A stretch of 64,000 nucleotides of DNA, from contig NZ_LR699554.1 of assembly GCF_902459535.1 (NCBI RefSeq), forward strand, positions 1,860,001 through 1,924,000. Direction: 5' to 3'. Position 1 is the stretch's first letter. Each line of letters opens with the position of its first letter. The position numbers and the translations under genes were made by a program. Below, one piece after another: positions 26,898-34,672 of the stretch. Source of the stretch: Paraburkholderia dioscoreae. GTDB lineage: Bacteria > Pseudomonadota > Gammaproteobacteria > Burkholderiales > Burkholderiaceae. Under the pieces are notes generated by a model. That model saw only the letters and a list, made by a program, of their open reading frames with translations. It did no database searches and was not told the origin of the DNA.

Positions 26898-27564
26898 GCT
26901 GCCGATAATTCACACGACGGAAAAAGAGCCCCAGACGAGTGAACGGATTGTCTTTGTGTCTCGCGTTGTTGGGGGTCGCACGGCGCTCTTGCGGCGTGGC
27001 GCGACTATCTTTGGCCGGTCGCGTCGAGACCGGTTGCTGTGCCGGCGGATTGCCCAGGCCGGCCGAACGGCGAGCGGAGGAAGTCGCGGAAGGTGCGGAT
27101 GCGGCGGCCGGCGCGGCCTCGGCCACGAAAGCTGCCGGCAGCCGGGAGCCCGAATGTCGGGCGACTTCACCGGACCAGGAGGCCCACTGACCGCCCGCCT
27201 CCGGATCGGTGCCGGTTGGCGACGCCGTCACCGTTGAGCCGGTTGTCGCCACTGAGGTCGATGACGTCGATGACGTCACGCCCGCGGGCTTCGCGATCAG
27301 GGCCGTGTTCACCGGCGCGCCGTTGCCAAGCGCTTTGCGCGCACCCGCCATCGCTTCGGCGTATACCTGTTGATCTTGATTGAACCAGACACCGTACGCC
27401 ACCGTACCGAGCACGCCAATGGCGAGCGCGCTGGCCACCGCCACGCACATGGCCAGGCGTCCGAACCTCGGCGGCGCGGCGGCGGAAAGTGACAAACCGT
27501 CCATCCGGGCGCGGGCATCAGAGCCAGCGGCCAGAGAGTTTCGCAAGTCGGGATCATTAAACAT
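26857..27564 (-). CDS. Single-pass membrane protein, unknown function
   Basis: A 235-residue protein with one hydrophobic helix (about residues 38-60, MCVAVASALAIGVLGTVAYG). Before it is a short cytoplasmic N-terminus, after it a long Ala/Ser/Thr/Pro-rich and then Arg/Asn-rich tail that is probably disordered and periplasmic. Start MFNDPDLRNSL at 27564 has GGAG nine bases upstream. Because it overlaps or nearly abuts the diguanylate cyclase on the same strand, the two are likely one operon, and it may tune that enzyme; this is inference. No family recognised. Confidence 0.6.
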   Translation of the reverse strand: MFNDPDLRNSLAAGSDARARMDGLSLSAAAPPRFGRLAMCVAVASALAIGVLGTVAYGVWFNQDQQVYAEAMAGARKALGNGAPVNTALIAKPAGVTSSTSSTSVATTGSTVTASPTGTDPEAGGQWASWSGEVARHSGSRLPAAFVAEAAPAAASAPSATSSARRSAGLGNPPAQQPVSTRPAKDSRATPQERRATPNNARHKDNPFTRLGLFFRRVNYRQHGNANRQDIYSHP

Positions 27565-28224
27565 CGCAATACGCTCCGGAATCCTTACGTCTAGTGCGTC
27601 GGCGAACTTTATTCACACGATTTGGCAGATCGATACAAAGCCGCTCGACGAAGTTAGCCCCCTCATTGCATGAGAACAATACGGCAATGCTGCGCTTTAA
27701 ACGGCGTCTTGGCGAGGCAGGGTTGCGTCAAAATAACAGGTAAAAGTTTTACGACGCTGGTCGTCACGCGCCGCGCCGGGAAGCATCGCGAGGCGCGCGT
27801 GCAAGCCGTACAGGCCGCGCGCAACGGCGCATTGAGCACACGGCTGGGTGTGATGCGACAACCACGCTCAAGCGCGGTGGCTTGCCCGTGCTTTACGACT
27901 CGTGCTTGAAACGCAAGAGGAAACGCAAGGGACATTCCCGCTCGCCGGCAGCCGTATCGCCGGTCGCTTCGACATATTCACACTGGCGCCCGGAAGCTCG
28001 ATTTCGTCGGCACGCAGCTACTTTCATCAACGCGTGCTGCGCACGCCATCACCTGCCTCTCTCTTCCTCTCCAACGAGCACCGCGCAGTCATTGATCCCA
28101 GCCTGGAATGATTCATATGCCGTGGCGCGCCTTCCCGGCGCATACCGGAATGGATAAATTGCCCATCAACGAATCGGCATCTGGCTGAGCGTCTCCGAAC
28201 TCACTACCCGGTAAAGGAAAGATC
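27565..28224. other. Long intergenic region (660 bp)
   Basis: Upstream of both the leftward membrane-protein operon and the rightward old yellow enzyme. Short open frames exist (for example 27902-28111 and 27670-27909 on the plus strand), but none has a convincing start, composition or known similarity. Part is lower in GC (about 27590-27760). I see no RNA structure or repeat that I can name. Confidence 0.4.
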
Positions 28225-29352
28225 ATGGCTCACTTGTTCACCCCGAAGAAAGTCGGCGCCTACACCCTCACGCATCGCGTCGTGCTCGCCCCGATGACCC
28301 GTCTGCGCACCATCCAGCCCGGCGACATTCCCAGCCCGATGATGGCCGACTTCTATGGCCAGCGCGCCTCGCAAGGCGGCCTGGAAATCGTCGAAGGCGT
28401 CAGCATTTCAGTTCCGGCCCGCTCGTATCTGGGCGCCGCGAGCTTCTACCACGACGGCCAGGTGGAAGGCTGGAAGGCGATTGCCAATGCGGTTCACGCC
28501 AGCGGCGGCCGCGTCTTCATGCAACTGATTCACGGCGGCCGTCAAAGCCACGTCGAAATGACCGGCGGTGTCGCGCCGGTCGCGCCTTCGGTCGTGCCGT
28601 TCGAAGGCGTGGCACTCACCAAAGACGGCTTCGTGCCGGCCTCGCCGCATCGGGCGCTCGGTATCGAGGAAATTCCGGGCGTCGTCGAAGAGTTTCGCGT
28701 GGCGGCCCAGCGTGCGCACGACGCGGGCTTCGACGGCGTCGAACTGCACGGTGCGAACGGCTACCTCGTGGACCAGTTCATCCAGGACGGCACCAACCGG
28801 CGCACCGACGCCTACGGCGGCCCGATCGAAAATCGCGTGCGCTTTCTGCGCGAAACGGTCGAGGCGCTGATTTCCGTGTGGGGCGCGGAGCGGGTCGGCG
28901 TGCGCATCTCGCCATCCGGCGAATGGGGCGGCATCTCGGACAGCAATCCCGAAGCCACCTTCAGCCACGTCGCGAGCGTGCTCGACGGATACGGCATTGC
29001 GTATCTGCACGTGATCGAACCACGCATCAAGGGCGACGACACGCTGCACGACGACCACCCGCCAGTCGCCGTGAAGTACCTGCGCCCACATTTCTCCGGC
29101 CCGATCATCGCCGCCGGCGGATTCGACGGCGACAGCGCGGAAGCGATCGTCGCATCGGGCGACGCGGACCTGGTCGCCTTTGGCCGCCACTTCTCGTCGA
29201 ATCCGGACCTGCCCTACCGGCTCCTGCACAAGCTGCCGCTTACGCCGTATGTGCGCGCGGCGTTCTGGGGCGGCGACGAAAAGCATTACTCGGATTTCCC
29301 CGCATATTCGCCTACTGTAGAAACCGCTGAAGAAACCGGCGAAACCGCATGA
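28225..29352 (+). CDS. Old yellow enzyme family alkene reductase (NemA-like)
   Basis: A 375-residue FMN-dependent TIM-barrel reductase that reduces C=C bonds of activated alkenes, and often nitro compounds, with NAD(P)H. Features: N-terminal PKKVGAYTLTHRVVLAPMTR, the active-site pair in QLIHGGRQSH, ELHGANGYLVDQFIQDGTN and the phosphate-binding C-terminal GGFDGDSAEAIVASGDADLV. AAAGGAAAG precedes the ATG. It is followed 68 bases later by a quinone-oxidoreductase-like gene, and a decayed LysR regulator lies just beyond, so these may have been a regulated electrophile-response unit. Confidence 0.93.
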   Translation: MAHLFTPKKVGAYTLTHRVVLAPMTRLRTIQPGDIPSPMMADFYGQRASQGGLEIVEGVSISVPARSYLGAASFYHDGQVEGWKAIANAVHASGGRVFMQLIHGGRQSHVEMTGGVAPVAPSVVPFEGVALTKDGFVPASPHRALGIEEIPGVVEEFRVAAQRAHDAGFDGVELHGANGYLVDQFIQDGTNRRTDAYGGPIENRVRFLRETVEALISVWGAERVGVRISPSGEWGGISDSNPEATFSHVASVLDGYGIAYLHVIEPRIKGDDTLHDDHPPVAVKYLRPHFSGPIIAAGGFDGDSAEAIVASGDADLVAFGRHFSSNPDLPYRLLHKLPLTPYVRAAFWGGDEKHYSDFPAYSPTVETAEETGETA

Positions 29353-29420
29353 GCCGAGGCGCCCTCACCTCGCCTGCGGCAGTTCTGCTCACTGCACCCT
29401 TACCGAACCCGGAGACTGTC

Positions 29421-30410
29421 ATGTCACGCACCATCAAGTTTGCAAAGGCCGGTGGCCCCGAAGTGCTCGAATTCATCGAGACGCCGGTGGCCGCGCCGGG
29501 CCCGCATGAAGTTCGCATCAAGGTCGAGGCGATCGGCCTGAATCGCGCCGAATCGATGTGGCGCAACGACGCCTATATCGAGCCCGTCAGCTTTCCTGCG
29601 GGATTGGGCTACGAAGCCGCCGGCGTCGTCGATGCGGTCGGCGCCGAGGTCACGGGCATTGCGCCCGGCGACAAGGTCAATGTCATGCCGTCGTTCTCGA
29701 TGAATCAGTACTTCACGTATGGGGAAGTCATTCTTGCGCCGGACTACGCCGTCGTGAAGCATCCCGAGTCGCTCTCGTTCGCCGAGGCCGCGTCGGTGTG
29801 GATGATGTTCGTCACGGCCTATGGCGCGCTGATCGAAGACGCAAAGGTGACCAGGGGCGATTTCGTCCTCGTGCCCGCCGCGTCGAGCAGCGTGGGGCTC
29901 GCGGCCATCCAGATCGCCAACTATGCGGGCGCGACTTCGATTGCGCTCACGCGCACGTCGGCGAAACGCCAGCAACTGCTGGATGCCGGCGCCGCGTATG
30001 TGATCGCCACTGCAGAAACCGATCTGGTAGCCGAAGTCATGCGCATCACGGACGGCAAAGGCGCGCGCGTGGCGTTCGATCCGGTCGGCGGCCCGACCTT
30101 CACGAAGCTGCTTGCGGCAATCTCGTTTCAGGGCATTGCGTATATCTACGGCGCGCTGAGCGAAGAGGCCACGCCACTGCCGGTACTGGAGATGATCGCC
30201 AAGGTGTTGACCGTGAAGGCGCACAACATCTGGCTGACAAGCGGCGATGCCGCGCGCCGGAAAGCTGCCGTGGATTACGTGCTCAAGGGTTTGGAGAGCG
30301 GCGCGCTCAAGCCGGTGATCGACCGCACCTTCACGTTCGACGATATGGTGGAGGCTCACCGTTATCTGGAGACCAACGGCCAGTTCGGCAAGATCGTCGT
30401 GACGGTCTAG
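29421..30410 (+). CDS. MDR-superfamily quinone oxidoreductase / alcohol dehydrogenase-like
   Basis: A 329-residue medium-chain dehydrogenase/reductase. GroES-like N-domain (PGPHEVRIKVEAIGLNRAES), cofactor domain with AASSSVGLAAIQIANYAGA, then DGKGARVAFDPVGGPTF. The catalytic and structural zinc ligands of true alcohol dehydrogenases are absent, which points to the zinc-free quinone oxidoreductase type that uses NADPH. Start at 29421 has CGGAGA before it. It is downstream of the old yellow enzyme in the same orientation, and its stop overlaps that of the decayed LysR gene on the other strand. Confidence 0.87.
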   Translation: MSRTIKFAKAGGPEVLEFIETPVAAPGPHEVRIKVEAIGLNRAESMWRNDAYIEPVSFPAGLGYEAAGVVDAVGAEVTGIAPGDKVNVMPSFSMNQYFTYGEVILAPDYAVVKHPESLSFAEAASVWMMFVTAYGALIEDAKVTRGDFVLVPAASSSVGLAAIQIANYAGATSIALTRTSAKRQQLLDAGAAYVIATAETDLVAEVMRITDGKGARVAFDPVGGPTFTKLLAAISFQGIAYIYGALSEEATPLPVLEMIAKVLTVKAHNIWLTSGDAARRKAAVDYVLKGLESGALKPVIDRTFTFDDMVEAHRYLETNGQFGKIVVTV

Positions 30411-31284
30411 GCGGGCTTTGCGGATTCGAGCGTTGACGCGGTAGTGCGTGAAGCGGGAGCGGCTTCGTCGGCGAGACAGTTTTCCACGAACGCGGTGAAC
30501 TGTCTCGCCTTGGTGCTTGCGAGGCGTCCGGTCGGATAGACGGCCGCCAGGCTGATGGTCGGCAGCAGCCAGTCGTCCATCACCGACACCACCGTGCCCG
30601 ACTTCAGCTCCGGCGTAAAGGCCCATTCGGATGCGACCGCGACGCCCATATCGGCGAAAACGGCTGCGCGCAGACCTTCGGTCGCCGTGATCTTGAGCCG
30701 CCCTTGCATCCTGACCGAGACCTCGGCGGTTTCTTGCGGAACTTCCAGTCTTCGCCGCCGCCGTCACGTGTGTAAATCAGGCACTTGTGCGCGAGAAGAT
30801 CCGCGGGCGCCTTGGGAATGCCGTAACGGCTGAAGTACGCCGGCGTGGCGATCACGCGGCGCCGAGCCTCGGCGATCCGGCGCGCGGTCATGTTGGAGTC
30901 CGCGAGCACGCCCATCCGCAAGGCCACGTCGATACCTTCTTCGACGAGGTCGATGTTCCTGTCGTCGAGAACGAGCTCCAGTTCGAGGTTGGGATGTTCA
31001 TCGAGAAAAACCGGTAAACGCGGCACGATATGCAGCCGCGCAAAACACACCGCGGCCGACACCCGCAGCTTGCCCGAAAGGCCCACCGCGGTGCCGCGCG
31101 CGGCGAGCACGGCTTCGTCGGTTTCCTCGACGGCGCGTTTGGCGCGCTGATAGAAGCTGTTGCCGGCTTCCGTCGGCGTGAGGGTGCGTGTAGTGCGAAG
31201 CAGCAGCTTCACGCCCAACCACTCCTCGAGTTGCGCGATGGCCTTCGACACCGCCGGCTGACCGACGCTTCCCATGCCCGCCAC
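30407..31284 (-). pseudogene. LysR-family regulator, 5'-truncated and frameshifted
   Basis: The minus strand encodes most of a LysR regulator. The recognition helix begins at VGQPAVSKAIAQLEEWLGVK, so about the first 25 residues of the winged-helix domain are gone, replaced by unrelated sequence at about 31268. The effector-binding domain is complete in two frames: it runs to DWKFRKK and then continues in the +1 frame at VRMQGRLKITATEGLRAAV to the stop at 30407. One missing G near 30732-30735 restores the frame (KETAEVSV). Either lesion alone should abolish DNA binding or folding. It converges on the MDR gene with overlapping stops. Confidence 0.85.
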
Positions 31285-31447
31285 GTTTCTGCTCGATCGC
31301 GACGGCAGCGTTGCCCTGGCCCACGTCGACGTGGACTACCGCAAACGGCTCGACGTCGAATCGCTGCTGCGCGCGCTGAAGGCGCTACAGGCAAGGCACG
31401 CAGCGAAGCTGCATGCGCTGCGTGAGCGCCCCGGCCGCAGTCCGTAG
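31268..31447 (+). pseudogene. C-terminal fragment of a peroxiredoxin-like (AhpC/TSA) protein
   Basis: The plus strand from about 31268 to the stop at 31445-31447 reads LPMPATFLLDRDGSVALAHV then DVDYRKRLDVESLLRALKAL. This is how peroxiredoxin-like AhpC/TSA proteins end. The thioredoxin-fold part with the peroxidatic cysteine is missing, and the sequence to its left is the truncated LysR gene on the other strand. No Shine-Dalgarno precedes the first ATG (31274). It is a relic left by the same deletion that cut the regulator. Confidence 0.75.
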
Positions 31448-31465
31448 ATGCGCGTTGCACAGCGT

Positions 31466-31810
31466 CTACTGCACGGTAATGGTCTCCTTCATATTCGGAT
31501 GGATGCCGCAAAACACCTTGTAGACGCCCGGCCTGTCGAACTTGAACTGATACGTATCGTTCTGATCGAGCGCGGCGGAGCGAAACATCCCCGCGTCGTT
31601 GACGACGGTATGAGGTTCGCCGTCGAGATTTTTCCAGGTCACGGTCGAGCCGGCTTTGACCGTGAGTTCCATTGGCGAAAACATGAAGTTCTTGATCACG
31701 ACCGCGTTCGGTGCTTCAGCCCGCGCCACGGAAATCCCGGACATTGCCGCAATCAACGCCGAACCTGCGGCCGTCACGAGAAAGACGCGACGAATCTTTT
31801 TAGTTTGCAT
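31466..31810 (-). CDS. Periplasmic cupredoxin (plastocyanin/amicyanin-like)
   Basis: A 114-residue protein with a signal peptide (cleavage after VARAEA, about residue 32) and a small blue-copper domain. Type 1 copper ligands are visible: His in GEPHTVVND, then Cys, His and Met in VFCGIHPNM. It likely shuttles electrons or stores copper in the periplasm. It lies 27 bases downstream of the Tat-exported metallophosphoesterase on the same strand, so the two are likely co-expressed. Confidence 0.88.
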   Translation of the reverse strand: MQTKKIRRVFLVTAAGSALIAAMSGISVARAEAPNAVVIKNFMFSPMELTVKAGSTVTWKNLDGEPHTVVNDAGMFRSAALDQNDTYQFKFDRPGVYKVFCGIHPNMKETITVQ

Positions 31811-31837
31811 AACTGATCTCCTGCGTTAAAAAAACTG

Positions 31838-32782
31838 TCAAACCAGTGTCGTGTCGTCCAGCGTCGCCTTGAGCGGATGCCGCGCGATCCTGACGCTGGT
31901 GACACCGAGCATTTTCGGCAGTTGATCGCCGGCCACCGTCAACGGTCCGGGGCCGGTGCCGTTGCCGGCGGTCGGTTGCGGATAAGCCGTCGAGCGCGCC
32001 GTGTGGAAGGTAATGTTGCCCTCCACTTTCGACACGATCTGATGAATGTGGCCGTTCAGCACGGTCACCGAGCCGAAGCGTTTCAGATAACTCATGGCCT
32101 GGCCGGCATCGCCGGTGCCCCAGCCCCAAGGCTCGTAGATCGTCCACATCGGCATATGCGCGAACACCACGATCGGCGTGCTGGACGAGCGCCCTTTCAG
32201 ATCGTTTTCGAGCCATTCGAGCTGTTCATCGCCGAGACCGCCCAGACCGTTCGGCTTGAAGTGCATCACGTTGACAAGGCCGACGAAATGCACGCCCTGA
32301 TGATCGAAGCTGTAATAGCCCTTGTTGTCCGAAGCCTTGCCGAAGCGGCTGAAGTATTCCGTTCCGGGGCCGTCCGTCACGTCGTGCTCGCCGGGCACAG
32401 TGTGCAGCTCGGTTATCTTCAGGCCGGACATCAACTGCGCCGCGAGATCGAACTCCGCGGGTTTGGAAAGGTGCGTGATGTCGCCGGTGTGGATGGTCAG
32501 CGCGGGCTTGACCGGCATCGCATTGACGTACTCGATGGTCTGCTTCAGCGTGCCGGCCACGTCCGGGTTCGCTTCCTTGTTAAAGCCGATGTGCGAGTCG
32601 CTGATCTGCAGGAAAAGCGGCACGCCCGCCGTTGCCGCGGACGATTTCTGGTCGGCGGCAAGCGCCAGTTCCACCGGCGTGAGAATGCCGCCCGACAGAA
32701 CGAACACGGTGCCCAAACCACCGAATGCAAGACACTTCAGTGCGCCGCGACGCGACGCGTCGAACGGATGATGTGACGACAT
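31838..32782 (-). CDS. Tat-exported metallophosphoesterase
   Basis: A 314-residue calcineurin-like phosphoesterase. The N-terminus DASRRGALKCLAFGGLGTVF is a twin-arginine signal, so it should be exported folded. Metal-binding motifs are in order: ISDSHIG (DxH), HTGDITH (GDxx), VPGEHDV (GExHD in place of GNHD), VFAHMPM and NGHIHQ. The cofactor is probably two Fe/Mn ions. Substrate unknown. The start at 32782 is preceded by GAGGTCAAC; a longer frame to 32923 lacks a signal. It precedes the cupredoxin gene by 27 bases. Confidence 0.88.
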   Translation of the reverse strand: MSSHHPFDASRRGALKCLAFGGLGTVFVLSGGILTPVELALAADQKSSAATAGVPLFLQISDSHIGFNKEANPDVAGTLKQTIEYVNAMPVKPALTIHTGDITHLSKPAEFDLAAQLMSGLKITELHTVPGEHDVTDGPGTEYFSRFGKASDNKGYYSFDHQGVHFVGLVNVMHFKPNGLGGLGDEQLEWLENDLKGRSSSTPIVVFAHMPMWTIYEPWGWGTGDAGQAMSYLKRFGSVTVLNGHIHQIVSKVEGNITFHTARSTAYPQPTAGNGTGPGPLTVAGDQLPKMLGVTSVRIARHPLKATLDDTTLV

Positions 32783-33095
32783 GTTGACCTCACGATAAAG
32801 AGTCGCAGGCGGACCGTGGATCATCCGGCGGCCCTCGCGAATCGGTTCGTCAGGCATGACCGGTGAGTGACCGGTTTTATTCCAGAGTCGCTCGATCGGC
32901 CTTGCGAATTCTTCCACTCCCACCCGTCACCCATGCCTGATAAGCATGCGGTCCAGCTTATAAAGTCTTTTAAATCTGCCCGGTAAGCCACTAAATTGCA
33001 CTCAAGGCAATGAACTGAAGCGGAACACAACGAATTCCTCCGCACCCGATCCGCTTCGTCCCATACCGCAAATACATACCTTCCAGGAGTTGAAA
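32783..33095. other. Divergent intergenic region, phosphoesterase / SDR
   Basis: 313 bases with promoters for both sides. An accggt repeat pair with a five-base spacer followed by tttat (32859-32880) resembles a small hairpin, but no rightward gene ends there. The stretch 32955-33000 is AT-richer and is the likeliest promoter area. Nothing else is supported. Confidence 0.35.
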
Positions 33096-33842
33096 ATGAG
33101 CCATCCCGTCATTCTGATCACCGGCGCACTCACCGGCATCGGTCGCGCCACCGCCGTCGCTTTTGCTGAAACCGGCGCTCGCCTCGTGGTCTCGGGCCGT
33201 CGTGAAGCCGAAGGCAAGGCGCTCGAAACAGAACTGCGCGAACTCGGCGCGGACGCCCACTTCATCCAGGCCGACGTGCGCCGCGATGAAGAAGTCGCGA
33301 GCCTCGTCGATCAGACGGTTGCCCGCTTCGGCCGCATCGACGCCGCCGTGAACAACGCCGGCACCGAAGGCCAACCCGGCGCGATCACCAGCCAGACCGT
33401 CGAGAGCTACAGCGCGACGTTCGACACCAACGTGCTCGGCACGCTGCTCAGCATGAAGCACGAACTGCGCGTGATGTCGGCACAAAAGAGCGGCAGCGTC
33501 GTCAACGTTTCGTCCACTTACGGTCATGAAGGCGCGGCCTTCGCTTCCGTGTACGCAGGCAGCAAGCACGCAGTGGAAGGCATGACCAGGTCGGCCGCGC
33601 TCGAAGTGGCGTCCACCGGCGTGCGGGTCAACGCCGTTGCGCCGGGGCCGACCGACACCGGCATGCTCGACCGCTTCACCGGCACGCCGGAGAACAAGGC
33701 CGCGCTCGCCGCGAAGGTGCCGCTCGGCCGTATCGGCAAACCGGACGACGTGGCGCGCGCCATCGTGTTCCTGGCGTCGGATGCCGCGTCGTTCGTCACG
33801 GGGCAGATCGTGACTGTCGACGGCGGCAAGACTGCAGGCTGA
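33096..33842 (+). CDS. Short-chain dehydrogenase/reductase (SDR)
   Basis: A 248-residue classical SDR. Cofactor motif TGALTGIGRA near residues 9-18, NNAG at about residue 87, catalytic Ser in VVNVSSTYGHEG and the YxxxK pair in YAGSKHAVEG; it ends with ASFVTGQIVTVDGG. A dihydroxy or oxo substrate cannot be deduced. GGAG is seven bases before the ATG. The glutathione S-transferase gene follows 74 bases later in the same direction. Confidence 0.92.
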   Translation: MSHPVILITGALTGIGRATAVAFAETGARLVVSGRREAEGKALETELRELGADAHFIQADVRRDEEVASLVDQTVARFGRIDAAVNNAGTEGQPGAITSQTVESYSATFDTNVLGTLLSMKHELRVMSAQKSGSVVNVSSTYGHEGAAFASVYAGSKHAVEGMTRSAALEVASTGVRVNAVAPGPTDTGMLDRFTGTPENKAALAAKVPLGRIGKPDDVARAIVFLASDAASFVTGQIVTVDGGKTAG

Positions 33843-33916
33843 GTGCGTATCGCTTTGCAGTGCCCGGCGCCGCCGCATAGCGCGCGTTCTTCAGCATCAT
33901 TCAAAGGAACATGGAC

Positions 33917-34564
33917 ATGACTACCGAAACATTGAAGCTGTACCACTCCGCTTCGTCGCCGAACTCACGGCGCGTGCGCATCTTTCTCGCCGAAAAGGGA
34001 GTTCAGGTAACGATCGTCGCGGTCGATCTCGGCAAAGGCGAGCAACACGGCGACGCCTATCGCGCGATCAATCCACGGCGCGTCGTGCCGACGCTGGTGC
34101 TCGAAGACGGCACGTCGATCAGTGAAGTGCCGGCAATCCAGCGCTACGTGGAAGAGATTCATCCCGACGCACCGCTATTCGGCACCACACCGAGAGACAA
34201 GGCGCTGATCACGATGTGGGAACGGCGCGCGGAACAGGAAGGCTTTGCCTCGGTGATGGAAGCGATCCGCAACATCGCGCCGGGTTTGAAGGGCCGCGCG
34301 ATTGCCGGGCCGCACGACTACGAACAGATTCCCGCACTTGCCGAACGCAGCCGGCAACGCGCCGCCAATTTTCTGGCCGATCTCGACGATCGGCTGAAAG
34401 AGTCCGCGTTTGTGGCGGGTGAACGCTTTTCGGTCGCGGACATTACCGCGCTGGTCACGATCGATTTCGCCGCGAAAGCAATCGACCTGCAGGTGCCGGC
34501 CGGGTTGGAGTCGCTCAAGCGCTGGTACGACACGGTATCGTCGCGGCCGAGTGCGGCGGCTTGA
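33917..34564 (+). CDS. Glutathione S-transferase
   Basis: A 215-residue soluble GST. Thioredoxin-fold N-domain with SASSPNSRRVRIFLAEKG, the cis-proline RRVVPTLVLEDG and the glutathione-binding SEVPAIQRYVEE, then an all-helical C-domain with the N-capping box FSVADITALV. It should conjugate glutathione to electrophiles; the substrate is unknown. The ATG at 33917 was preferred to the one at 33911 because AGGA then lies at eight bases instead of two. It follows the SDR gene. Confidence 0.92.
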   Translation: MTTETLKLYHSASSPNSRRVRIFLAEKGVQVTIVAVDLGKGEQHGDAYRAINPRRVVPTLVLEDGTSISEVPAIQRYVEEIHPDAPLFGTTPRDKALITMWERRAEQEGFASVMEAIRNIAPGLKGRAIAGPHDYEQIPALAERSRQRAANFLADLDDRLKESAFVAGERFSVADITALVTIDFAAKAIDLQVPAGLESLKRWYDTVSSRPSAAA

Positions 34565-34594
34565 TTCGCAGTGACATGCGAAGTCGCATTGCGA

Positions 34595-34632
34595 CAGCGG
34601 CCCGCACCGCTGCATCACATTGCGGGCCGCTG
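34595..34632. terminator. Inverted repeat between convergent genes
   Basis: A perfect 12-base inverted repeat (cagcggcccgca / tgcgggccgctg) with a 14-base loop, between the convergent GST and M1 peptidase genes. No T-run follows, so it may be a weak or Rho-assisted terminator. Confidence 0.45.
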
Positions 34633-34672
34633 CGCTCCTCGATAACACCGCCTGTTGAGCCTGTTGCAGACC

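Noticed and set aside
27902..28111. 69-codon plus-strand frame before the old yellow enzyme
   Set aside because: No ribosome site, no recognisable family, and composition not clearly coding; left in the intergenic description.
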